A stretch of 9,279 bases of DNA. Source: Eubacteriaceae bacterium UBA4266 (lineage in GTDB: Bacteria > Bacillota > Clostridia > Eubacteriales > Eubacteriaceae). Positions within the stretch are counted from its first letter, which is position 1. Each line of letters begins with the position of its first letter. The stretch is from contig DGWE01000092.1 in assembly GCA_002396065.1 (NCBI GenBank), positions 1 through 9,279 of the forward strand, read 5' to 3'. The notes under the pieces are model-generated. The model was not told where the DNA came from. It saw only the letters and a list, made by a program, of their open reading frames with translations, and searched no databases. Below are positions 1 through 5,936 of the stretch, one piece after another. A program made the position numbers and the translations under genes.

Positions 1-20
1 ATATCTTTATTGTAAGAGAA

Positions 21-25
21 AGGAG
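21..25 (+). promoter_or_regulatory. Ribosome binding site of the DUF188 gene, long spacing
   Basis: AGGAG lies 14 bases upstream of the ATG at 40, longer than the usual 5-9. A stop codon (TAA at 33-35) lies between it and the ATG in one frame. No ATG, GTG or TTG closer to the site would give this reading frame, so the ATG at 40 is kept. Confidence 0.5.
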
Positions 26-39
26 CGCCATTTAAGCCA

Positions 40-468
40 ATGAAAATCATTGTCGACTACGACACGACGCCACGGGACCAGCGCAAAATCTGCGAAACCC
101 TCTCGAAGGAATGTCAGATCCCGACAGAGGGCATCAGCGGTCTCTCGTCGGACGACGACCACTACAAGGAGGACCGCAGGGCGCAGATCGCCGAAATTTT
201 AACCCTGGAGGATATTGTCGTCACCGACGACTTTGAGCTCGCCCAAGATCTGATCGAAAACGCTTTGGCCGTCGTCAGTCCCGAAGGCATCGTCATCACC
301 CAAGCCAACATCAACAACCTGCTCTACGAACGCTACCTCAAGGAAAAGAACCCGCCGAAGGCACTGAGCCGCGAAGCCGCCGCCAGATGCCACCACGACG
401 AAATCGACCGCTTCACGACGATTCTGCTCGATCTGATCGCGCCCCTGGACACCACCTATTACGAATGA
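40..468 (+). CDS. YaiI/YqxD family protein (DUF188, UPF0178), divergent
   Basis: A 142-residue soluble protein with no signal peptide or membrane segment. It follows the DUF188 pattern. An N-terminal beta strand ends in an acidic motif (VDYDTTP, residues 5-11, where the family usually has VDaDacP). A second core motif is DIVVTDDFELA (58-68, usually DiviTxDipLA). It is followed by the alanine and SPEG turn (76-83) and the ITQANINNLLYERYL segment (86-100), which matches the family's 'yT..NI...L..R' stretch. The family has a PIN-like fold and is suspected to act on RNA or DNA, but no activity is firmly assigned. The length is normal for the family. The usual cysteine of the first motif and the 'DIP' of the second are changed, so this is a divergent member. 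An AGGAG sits 14 bases before the ATG, which is rather far, but no better start is in frame. It converges on the symporter gene across a shared terminator. The family assignment is from motifs only. Confidence 0.8.
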   Translation: MKIIVDYDTTPRDQRKICETLSKECQIPTEGISGLSSDDDHYKEDRRAQIAEILTLEDIVVTDDFELAQDLIENALAVVSPEGIVITQANINNLLYERYLKEKNPPKALSREAAARCHHDEIDRFTTILLDLIAPLDTTYYE

Positions 469-482
469 CAAATCAGCCAAAC

Positions 483-520
483 AAAAAAGTCTGAGCCAAT
501 ATAACAGCTCAGACTTTTTT
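483..520. terminator. Bidirectional intrinsic terminator
   Basis: A perfect 14-bp stem (483-496 with 507-520) encloses a 10-base loop. The inner eight pairs are GTCTGAGC/GCTCAGAC and the outer six are A-T pairs. An A6 tract on one side and a T6 tract on the other give a U-run in either direction. It lies between the ends of two convergent genes (stops at 468 and 547), so it can end transcription of both. Confidence 0.93.
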
Positions 521-546
521 AGTGCTTAATTATAACGCGGGGACGT

Positions 547-1983
547 TTAATCCTCGAGTTCTTTGCCTGTTAAAATCCGCGGATCGTTTTCGTGCTTGAA
601 ATATTCCCGGGTTTCGGCGACCACGACGCCAGACAGCGCGATCAGCGCAACCAGGTTCGGGAAGGCCATCAGCGCGTTGAAAATATCGGCGATGGTCCAA
701 ACCGCTTCAACAGTCATGTACGGGCCGAAGAAAATGCACAGCACGTAGAGCAGGCGATAAGTCATGACGGCCTTTTTGTTCCGGTTCGACAGGTATTCGA
801 GGCAGCGTTCGCCGTAATAATCCCATCCTAAAATGGTCGTAAAGGCGAAGAAAACCAGACAGAGCATCAGCAGGAAGCTGGAAGCCTGTGCCGGAATCGG
901 CAGCCCCTTTTGGAACGCGCGGATCGTGACGTTGACCCCTTCAAGTCCGACATTCCAAGAGCCAGTCGACACAATCGAAAGCCCCGTCATCGTACAGATG
1001 ACGATGGTGTCGATGAAGGTCCCGGTCATCGAGACCAGACCCTGACGCACACAGGACTGGGTCTGCGCAGCAGCCGCCGCAATTGGCGCCGACCCGAGGC
1101 CGGATTCGTTGGAGAAGATCCCTCGCGCGATCCCCTTCTGCATTGCGACGATCATTGTGCCGACAGCACCGCCGGCAATAGCGCGGAGCCCAAAGGCCGA
1201 TTCAAAAATTTCAGCCAAAGCCCCTGGCAGCGCGTGGCGATTGATGATCAAAATCGCAAGGGTGCAGGCCACGTAAGCGATGGCCATAAAGGGCACCACC
1301 ACCTGAGAGACACCGGCGATGCGCTTCAGACCGCCGATGATGACGAGGCCCGCAAACAAGGTGATCAGAAGGCCTGCGATGACCACTGAAAGGGAGTACT
1401 GATTGCCGAACAGCGACACGGTGTTGACGTTTTTCGGATCGAAGAAGGTGTTGACCGCCGAGGTAATCCCGTTGATCTGCGTGAACGTCCCGATGCCAAA
1501 GAGACCGACGCCCATGCCGAAGAAAGCAAAAATTTTCGCGAGCCAGCGCCATTTCTGCCCCATCCCGTTTTCGATGTAATAGAACGGGCCGCCCAAAACG
1601 TGGCCGTCCTTATCAATGGTCCGGTATTTGATGGCCAAAAGCCCTTCGGCGTATTTCGTCGCCATCCCGAAAAACGCGGCAATCCACATCCAGAACAGCG
1701 CGCCAGGACCGCCTGCGACGATAGCCGTCGCGACCCCGACAATGTTGCCGGTCCCGATCGTAGCGGAAAGCGCGACGCTCAGCGCACCGAAGCTTGTGAC
1801 TTCGCCCTCGCCGTCCTCTTCGTTGCGCACCATGAATTTAAGTGCCTTTGGAAGATGAACAAACTGCAGAACGTGCAGCCGAATCGTCAGCATGATGCCG
1901 ACAAATAGAATCAAAATGATTAACGGCAGTCCCCAGACGATACCGTCAAACCACGTAAGAAATTGATTGAATAAATGAAACAT
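547..1983 (-). CDS. Alanine/glycine:cation symporter (AGCS family)
   Basis: A 478-residue integral membrane protein, normal length for the AGCS (sodium:alanine symporter) family. These carriers move alanine and/or glycine inward with Na+ or H+. Family signatures are visible in order: SATIGTGNIVGV (73-84), GGPGALFWMW (91-100), GGPFYYI (131-137), GIFSNESGLGSAP (288-300) and FAFTTILGWDYYGERC (379-394). Roughly ten hydrophobic segments are spread over the chain, and a short charged tail ends at residue 478. The ATG at 1983 follows GAGGAGG with a 4-base gap. The gene stands alone behind a glycine riboswitch, so the substrate is probably glycine, possibly with alanine. AGCS proteins carry names such as AlsT, DagA or GlyP in different species, and no symbol is safely transferable. 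Substrate preference is inferred from the riboswitch; the family assignment is very secure. Confidence 0.96.
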   Translation of the reverse strand: MFHLFNQFLTWFDGIVWGLPLIILILFVGIMLTIRLHVLQFVHLPKALKFMVRNEEDGEGEVTSFGALSVALSATIGTGNIVGVATAIVAGGPGALFWMWIAAFFGMATKYAEGLLAIKYRTIDKDGHVLGGPFYYIENGMGQKWRWLAKIFAFFGMGVGLFGIGTFTQINGITSAVNTFFDPKNVNTVSLFGNQYSLSVVIAGLLITLFAGLVIIGGLKRIAGVSQVVVPFMAIAYVACTLAILIINRHALPGALAEIFESAFGLRAIAGGAVGTMIVAMQKGIARGIFSNESGLGSAPIAAAAAQTQSCVRQGLVSMTGTFIDTIVICTMTGLSIVSTGSWNVGLEGVNVTIRAFQKGLPIPAQASSFLLMLCLVFFAFTTILGWDYYGERCLEYLSNRNKKAVMTYRLLYVLCIFFGPYMTVEAVWTIADIFNALMAFPNLVALIALSGVVVAETREYFKHENDPRILTGKELED

Positions 1984-1987
1984 GTGT

Positions 1988-2014
1988 CCTCCTCTACATG
2001 TAAAAATGTGAGAG
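1988..2014 (-). promoter_or_regulatory. SD-overlapping hairpin, probable riboswitch expression platform
   Basis: In the minus-strand transcript, CTCT-C-ACAT (2014-2006) can pair with ATGT-AGAG (1999-1992), giving eight pairs with one bulged C and a 6-base loop. The last three paired bases are the first three of the Shine-Dalgarno GAGGAGG (1994-1988). The same CTCT (2014-2011) could instead pair with the AGAG that closes the aptamer's P1 helix (2042-2039). The two states exclude each other, so glycine binding could hide the ribosome site. The pairing is read by eye and the direction of control is inferred. Confidence 0.55.
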
Positions 2015-2037
2015 TCAAGACGAAGTAAAAAAAATTA

Positions 2038-2114
2038 CCTCTGTCCTTTTGCCTGAGAGATCACATCGCATGGATGCTTACACCTTCGGCGTCCTTTTAG
2101 GAACTCTCCAGAGT
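2038..2114 (-). ncRNA. Glycine riboswitch, single aptamer (gcvT motif)
   Basis: The minus-strand transcript shows the glycine aptamer core in the right order: CTCTGGAGAG at the 5' end (2113-2104), then CGCCGAAGGTGTAAGC in the middle (about 2090-2075), then TCTCAGGCAAAAGGACAGAG at the 3' end (about 2058-2039). CTCTG and CAGAG form helix P1. Only one aptamer is present; many glycine riboswitches have two in tandem. It lies about 55 bases before the ATG of the AGCS symporter. A U8 tract (2034-2027) follows P1 after about five bases, and an SD-overlapping hairpin comes next. Either termination or translation could be the output. The class assignment is secure; whether glycine turns the gene off or on is not shown by the sequence. 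Confidence 0.94.
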
Positions 2115-2135
2115 TGCAATCAACATTGCTTTTAA

Positions 2136-2164
2136 AGCTTAACATAAGCTTAAAGTAATTTCAA
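2136..2164 (-). promoter_or_regulatory. Possible promoter of the riboswitch-symporter transcript
   Basis: TTGAAA (2164-2159) is followed after 17 bases by TAAGCT (2141-2136), a poor -10 match. Initiation near 2129 would leave about 15 bases before the aptamer, which is a sensible layout. The region also holds repeated AAGCTTA sequences in imperfect inverted order (about 2130-2155). Only the position makes this the best candidate. Confidence 0.3.
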
Positions 2165-2175
2165 GACCGTTTACA

Positions 2176-2203
2176 CATAAAAAAAGGACCGTCTCCGGTC
2201 CCT
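2176..2203 (-). terminator. Intrinsic terminator of the arylsulfotransferase-like gene
   Basis: Read on the minus strand, GGGACCG-GAGA-CGGTCC is followed by a run of seven Ts. This is a strong GC stem with a GNRA-like tetraloop, starting about 12 bases after the TAA stop at 2215. It separates this gene from the symporter transcript. Confidence 0.93.
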
Positions 2204-2214
2204 TGTGATTGCCA

Positions 2215-3678
2215 TTAATGTTTTTCAGCTGGCACAAAACGCACTGACGCGAGATTGTGCGGACTCGTTGTTTTGATCTGCAGCGCGTTTTTCAATTCGC
2301 CCCCGTCGACACTGCGTTCTTCGATGAGCACACTGCCGTTTTTGCCGACGCAGAGCACGCCATTGTCCGTATTCATCAAATTGGCTCCGACCGCGTTGTC
2401 GATGTTTTTCGTCCGAATCGACGCGACGGCCTTGTTCCCTTCGTCGAGCTTCAGCATCGTGATTTTCCCCGGCTGCGTGATCGTCAGCGTGCCGTCTTCC
2501 GACACCTGGACGTCGGTCTGGCCCGAGAATTTCTGGCTGCTCTTCAAGCCGAATTCGTCGGAATTGCCGCCTAAGGTCCACATCAGCTTGCCCGTTTCGC
2601 TGTTGATTTTAACGAGACAATTCGCGTTTTTAAAGGAAAGGATCAAGTTGCCGTCCGTCGGGTCGACGACCATCGCAGACGGATTCAGATAATCCTGGAT
2701 ATCGTCGCTCGTATAATCGTTGCCGGTGACCGAATCGCTGTACAGCCGCGCCACATTCGTGCTGTTCCATTCCCAGTTCACGCTCGAGCGCCCGGCGTTC
2801 TGCACGATCACCGCGGCGACCGTCGTGTTATCCTTGGCGTCAAGACCCTCTGGCATATTGGCCGCGCGGGTCGGCTTGCGGCGCACCGTAAAGGTGTCGT
2901 GGCGCGAGAGCATTTCAAAGGCATTGCCGTCGACCGCCGTTCCCGCCTGTTTCCAATCGATGCTTTCGCCCTTTTTGTAGGCAGTAATGCCGGCGTCTTC
3001 TGTCACAGTCTTGAATTCGTCGTCCATGATGATCCGTTTACCTGGACGATAGTCCGAAATGCCGAAATTGTCGGCGTCCGGATTGATGACCTGATAGGAG
3101 TAATAGGTGCCGCTGTCGGTCTGGTGGCATTTAAAATCGGAAAAGCGCGTCTTGGACTTGGACGACAGCGCCTTGTACCAGATGACATCGCCTTCGTCGT
3201 CCAGCGCGTACATGACCGGCCGGTCCGCTTCGGTGACCAGGTACTGCCCGTCCTTGATGCCGCTGCCGATGACGCGCAGCTTGGGCAGGCGCGTCGAGTA
3301 GGTTCTGAGCTGAACTGTTCGGCTGTCCTTCACGTTGCTGACTGTAATTTCAATCTGATTTTCCGATGAAATCGCGTCAACGTCAATGGTTGTGGTGCTG
3401 CCAACTTTGACGGTCTTGCCATTGACCTTGACAGTGCCGCCTGGATAGCCCAGCACTTCAAATTCATTGTCGCCCACAGCCAGCGACGGGGCGTTGATCG
3501 TCGCGTTGTTTTTCTTCAGTGACACGTCGATGTCGCAGCCGTTTACTTTCAGCTGGAGTGTGTGTTGGCTCAACGGCGTCTCATCCCTCCCGGACATCGC
3601 CAGCAGAATGCCGACCACGATAATCATCGCGACCGCCACCACACAGGCTGCGATCAATATTTTTTTATTTCGGTCCAT
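2215..3678 (-). CDS. Membrane-anchored arylsulfotransferase-like beta-propeller protein
   Basis: A 487-residue protein with a basic N-terminus (MDRNKK) and one hydrophobic segment (about residues 7-27), so it is probably tethered with the rest outside the cell. Residues about 40-125 look like an Ig-type beta sandwich, as precedes the propeller in arylsulfate sulfotransferases. Residues about 130-485 carry propeller blade motifs of the ASST family: ADRPVMYALDDEGDVIWYK (151-169), WEWN (302-305), DYLNPSAMVVDPTDGNLILSFKN (329-351), INSETGKLMWTLGG (358-371) and the blade after it. ASST enzymes transfer sulfate between phenols through a histidine. Here the places where histidine is expected hold other residues (about N252, N332 and Q387-T388), and only H185, H260 and H474 remain in the propeller. 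Catalysis is therefore doubtful. It is monocistronic, with its own promoter and terminator. AGAGGA stands seven to eight bases before the ATG. Family membership is a motif judgement; the function is unknown. Confidence 0.75.
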   Translation of the reverse strand: MDRNKKILIAACVVAVAMIIVVGILLAMSGRDETPLSQHTLQLKVNGCDIDVSLKKNNATINAPSLAVGDNEFEVLGYPGGTVKVNGKTVKVGSTTTIDVDAISSENQIEITVSNVKDSRTVQLRTYSTRLPKLRVIGSGIKDGQYLVTEADRPVMYALDDEGDVIWYKALSSKSKTRFSDFKCHQTDSGTYYSYQVINPDADNFGISDYRPGKRIIMDDEFKTVTEDAGITAYKKGESIDWKQAGTAVDGNAFEMLSRHDTFTVRRKPTRAANMPEGLDAKDNTTVAAVIVQNAGRSSVNWEWNSTNVARLYSDSVTGNDYTSDDIQDYLNPSAMVVDPTDGNLILSFKNANCLVKINSETGKLMWTLGGNSDEFGLKSSQKFSGQTDVQVSEDGTLTITQPGKITMLKLDEGNKAVASIRTKNIDNAVGANLMNTDNGVLCVGKNGSVLIEERSVDGGELKNALQIKTTSPHNLASVRFVPAEKH

Positions 3679-3707
3679 TCCGTCATCCTCTCTTCATTAA
3701 TGTTTTT

Positions 3708-3736
3708 ATTTTATCAAAAAGTGTATCTGAGTACAA
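3708..3736 (-). promoter_or_regulatory. Sigma-A type promoter of the arylsulfotransferase-like gene
   Basis: TTGTAC (3736-3731), a 17-base spacer, then TAAAAT (3713-3708). Transcription would start near 3701, about 23 bases before the ATG at 3678. The DnaA-box cluster lies immediately upstream. Confidence 0.75.
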
Positions 3737-3748
3737 GAATCTTATAAC

Positions 3749-3863
3749 CTGTCCACAACCTGTTGAAAAAGCTTTTCAGAATTGTGCATAAATGTGGATA
3801 AAGCCGCCATGTCCAGTGTTGTCCGCAAAATGACTGTGGATAGTTTTGTGAATAAGTGGATAA
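3749..3863 (+). promoter_or_regulatory. Cluster of DnaA-box-like 9-mers
   Basis: Compared with the DnaA box TGTGGATAA (complement TTATCCACA), there is one perfect copy at 3793-3801. Four copies have a single change: TGTGCATAA (3783-3791), TGTGGATAG (3835-3843), TGTGAATAA (3847-3855) and AGTGGATAA (3855-3863). All five point the same way, with start-to-start steps of 10, 42, 12 and 8 bases. Weaker two-mismatch sites occur at 3749-3757 and 3819-3827 (opposite orientation) and at 3868-3876. Five sites with at most one mismatch in about 80 bp is far above chance. No dnaA, dnaN or other replication gene is in the window. It may be a DnaA-binding cluster that titrates or reloads DnaA, a regulatory site for the adjacent promoter, or part of an origin. 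Function is inferred only. Confidence 0.7.
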
Positions 3864-3875
3864 CAATTTGTGCAC

Positions 3876-3906
3876 AAAAAAAGCGGACCCCTGTGGATCC
3901 GCTTTT
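3876..3906 (-). terminator. Intrinsic terminator of the pgi-glk-pfkA operon
   Basis: On the minus strand, AAAAGCGGATCC-ACAG-GGGTCCGCTTTT forms a long stem with one G-T pair, and the transcript continues in a run of seven Ts (3882-3876). It lies about 40 bases after the pfkA stop. Its stem contains a further TGTGGAT sequence related to the neighbouring DnaA boxes. Confidence 0.92.
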
Positions 3907-3945
3907 AAAAGCAAAGCTCAAAATCTTTTATGTCTTCTATTTGAC

Positions 3946-4911
3946 TTAAATGGAGAGCACCTGAATCATATCGTACATGGCCTCGTCAAACACCTTCGGC
4001 GTCTCGATCGCCTGATCGAGAGGAATCACCTGAAATTGCCCGTTTTTCGTCACAACCATCGAGTTGACGTTGCCCTTCACGATCGCCCGCACCGCATGGA
4101 AGCCCATGTAGCTGGCGAGCCGTCTGTCAAAATGGCTCGGTGCGCCGCCGCGCTGAATGTAACCCAAGTTCGTGCCCTTGGTTTCGACACCGGTCAGCTC
4201 TTGAATTTTCGGGACGTAATCCCGATAGCTGCCGCAGCCTTCGGCCAGCATGATAATGCTGTGCATTTTGCCTCTTTCGTGGCCTTCAATCAGCTTCGCG
4301 CAGATATCTTCAAGGGGCACTTCCTTTTCCGGGATGATCAGCGCCTTAGCCCCACAGGCCAGCCCCGCGTACATCGCGATGTCGCCGCAATGCCGTCCCA
4401 TCACCTGGACGATATTCATCCGGTTGTGGGAGAAGGACGTGTCTCTGATCTTACTGATCGCGTCAATCGCGGTCGACACCGCCGTGTCGAAACCAATGGT
4501 GTAATCCGTCGCGCCGATATCGTTGTCGATGGTGCCCGGAATCACGACAACGTTGACGCCGAGATCGCTCAGCGCCTTCGCGCCCTTCATCGAGCCTTCG
4601 CCGCCGATGACGATCAGCGCGTCGAGATCGTAGGCCTTGACTTTATCGGCCCCGTGCTTGACGCCGGCCGGGGTCTTGAAAAATGCCGAACGGGAGGTCT
4701 GCAGCATCGTACCGCCCCGATCGATGATGTTGGCCACACTGCGGCCATTGAGGGGTCTGAATTTTTCTTCGTTCAGCCCGTGGAAGCCTTCCTCGATGCC
4801 GTACACCTGTATGTCGTAGCAGACTGCGGTTCGAACAATGGCACGAATCGCAGCATTCATCCCCGGCGCATCACCGCCGCTGGTCAGAACGCCTATTCTT
4901 TTCACCGTCAT
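3946..4911 (-). CDS. pfkA: ATP-dependent 6-phosphofructokinase
   Basis: Phosphorylates fructose 6-phosphate to fructose 1,6-bisphosphate, the committed step of glycolysis, in the cytosol. The 321-residue length and near end-to-end similarity to E. coli PfkA place it in the classic bacterial group. Visible motifs are GVLTSGGDAPGMNAAIR (7-23, nucleotide loop), IGGEGSMKGA (102-111), PGTIDND (125-131, catalytic base D129), MGRHCGD (171-177), E224 and GYIQRGG (250-256). The glycines at 106 and 126 indicate ATP, not pyrophosphate, as donor, because PPi enzymes have GGDD and PKTIDND. One oddity is that E105 replaces the aspartate of the usual GGDGS motif. R23 and R27 match arginines of the allosteric effector region. 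The start is firm: AAGGAG sits eight bases before the ATG, which overlaps the glk stop as ATGA, so translation is probably coupled to glk. Confidence 0.97.
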   Translation of the reverse strand: MTVKRIGVLTSGGDAPGMNAAIRAIVRTAVCYDIQVYGIEEGFHGLNEEKFRPLNGRSVANIIDRGGTMLQTSRSAFFKTPAGVKHGADKVKAYDLDALIVIGGEGSMKGAKALSDLGVNVVVIPGTIDNDIGATDYTIGFDTAVSTAIDAISKIRDTSFSHNRMNIVQVMGRHCGDIAMYAGLACGAKALIIPEKEVPLEDICAKLIEGHERGKMHSIIMLAEGCGSYRDYVPKIQELTGVETKGTNLGYIQRGGAPSHFDRRLASYMGFHAVRAIVKGNVNSMVVTKNGQFQVIPLDQAIETPKVFDEAMYDMIQVLSI

Positions 4912-5879
4912 TTTATTTTCTCCTTATTTTCTTTGGCATCCGGCACCGTCAACTTGATGCCACCGATGATGCCTGCCCGATTACCTAAAGTCGCTTTCTT
5001 GAAAGCCGTATCTCTCGATGAAGGAAAGGCGTAGCGCTTGTAGGCCCTTTGTAAGGGTGGCATCAGCACATCCGACGCGAGGGAAACGCCGCCGCCGATC
5101 ACGTAAACCTCTGGATCGATGACGCACGAGATCATCGAGAGGGCCTTACCCAGCTGGTCCATCGCCGCCTCAATGGCCGATACGGCCAGTTCATCGCCGT
5201 CCCGCGCACTGTCACAGACCATCTTCGCGTCAAGGGGCGTCATCCTCCTGAGGATGGAATGGGCTTCAGGATGGGCATCTAAGAGGCGTGTTGCCGTGCG
5301 GACGATGCCTGTGGCCGAAGCGTACTGCTCCAGACATCCGAAATTGCTGCAGCCACAGGGTTCACTCTCGTGGTCCGACACGTGCAGATGACCGATTTCT
5401 CCGGCTGAACCGTACTGTCCGCAGACGATGTGCTTGTTAATAATCACGCCGCCGCCGACACCAGTGCCGAGGGTCACCATTACAAGATTGGCGTACCCTT
5501 TGCCGCCGCCCTGCCACATTTCGCCGAGGGCAGCGACGTTGGCGTCATTGCCAACCTGAACCGGGATACCCAGCGCGCGCTCCATAATGCCCTTCACGTC
5601 GACATCGCCCCAGCCGAGGTTGGCACAGCCGTGAACCACGCCCTTCTCATCGACCGGGCCGGGAACTCCGACTCCGATGCCTTCAAAATCGGCCGGACGC
5701 AGACCCCGCGCGTGAATGCGCTGTTTGATCACTTCCGAAATGTTGAGTAGAAAGGATTCTGCCGAAAGATCGATTGGGGTTCCGATTTTCCGGGTTTCGA
5801 AAAGCCAGCCCGATGTCTTTGCCAGTCCGATTTTAATCGATGTCCCCCCGATATCCACACCGAAAGCGTAAGGTTTCAT
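4908..5879 (-). CDS. glk: Glucokinase, ROK family
   Basis: Phosphorylates free glucose to glucose 6-phosphate with ATP in the cytosol. The 323-residue chain has the ROK hallmarks: phosphate-1 loop DIGGTSIK (9-16), GVGVPGPVD (69-77), catalytic base in GNDANVAALGE (110-120, D112), second ATP loop LGTGVGGGVI (137-146), and the zinc motif made of EIGHLH (161-166) plus CGCSNFGCLE (175-184, cysteines 175, 177, 182). There is no N-terminal DNA-binding helix-turn-helix, so it is a kinase and not a ROK repressor. Lying between pgi and pfkA, glucose is the most likely substrate, though ROK kinases for other sugars look alike. An AGGGAG stands about eight bases before the ATG. A second ATG five bases upstream is out of frame and stops at once. 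The stop overlaps the pfkA start. The lysine- and glutamate-rich tail is probably unstructured. Confidence 0.94.
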   Translation of the reverse strand: MKPYAFGVDIGGTSIKIGLAKTSGWLFETRKIGTPIDLSAESFLLNISEVIKQRIHARGLRPADFEGIGVGVPGPVDEKGVVHGCANLGWGDVDVKGIMERALGIPVQVGNDANVAALGEMWQGGGKGYANLVMVTLGTGVGGGVIINKHIVCGQYGSAGEIGHLHVSDHESEPCGCSNFGCLEQYASATGIVRTATRLLDAHPEAHSILRRMTPLDAKMVCDSARDGDELAVSAIEAAMDQLGKALSMISCVIDPEVYVIGGGVSLASDVLMPPLQRAYKRYAFPSSRDTAFKKATLGNRAGIIGGIKLTVPDAKENKEKIK

Positions 5880-5896
5880 CTCATTCTCCCTTTTCC

Positions 5897-5912
5897 CGCC
5901 CGGATCCGGGCG
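5897..5912. repeat. Perfect GC-rich palindrome between pgi and glk
   Basis: CGCCCGGATCCGGGCG is its own reverse complement and would fold into a six-pair GC stem with a GATC loop in the transcript. On the minus strand, the coding direction here, it is followed by GGAAAAGG and no U-run, so it is unlikely to stop transcription. It could mark an RNA processing or stability point between pgi and glk, or be a protein site. TTTT follows it only in the plus direction, where no gene needs it. Confidence 0.6.
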
Positions 5913-5936
5913 TTTTCCTTTATTGTTTACTTAAAC

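Noticed and set aside
3847..3876. Resemblance to the lac operator (GTGGATAACAATT with flanking TTGTG and CACA)
   Set aside because: The match is broken by extra bases, no LacI-type gene or lac genes are near, and the TGTGGATAA repeats explain the sequence better as DnaA boxes.
3714..3914. Small 66-codon frame on the minus strand between pfkA and the arylsulfotransferase-like gene
   Set aside because: It starts within the pfkA terminator, runs through the DnaA boxes and the promoter, and has no ribosome site or recognisable motif.
3856..5034. Long open frame of 392 codons on the plus strand
   Set aside because: It is antisense to pfkA and the end of glk, has a composition typical of a shadow frame (rich in H, R, D), and starts inside the DnaA-box region without a ribosome site.
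5897..5920. Palindrome followed by TTTT as a plus-strand terminator
   Set aside because: No plus-strand gene ends nearby and only four Ts follow; in the coding direction there is no U-run.
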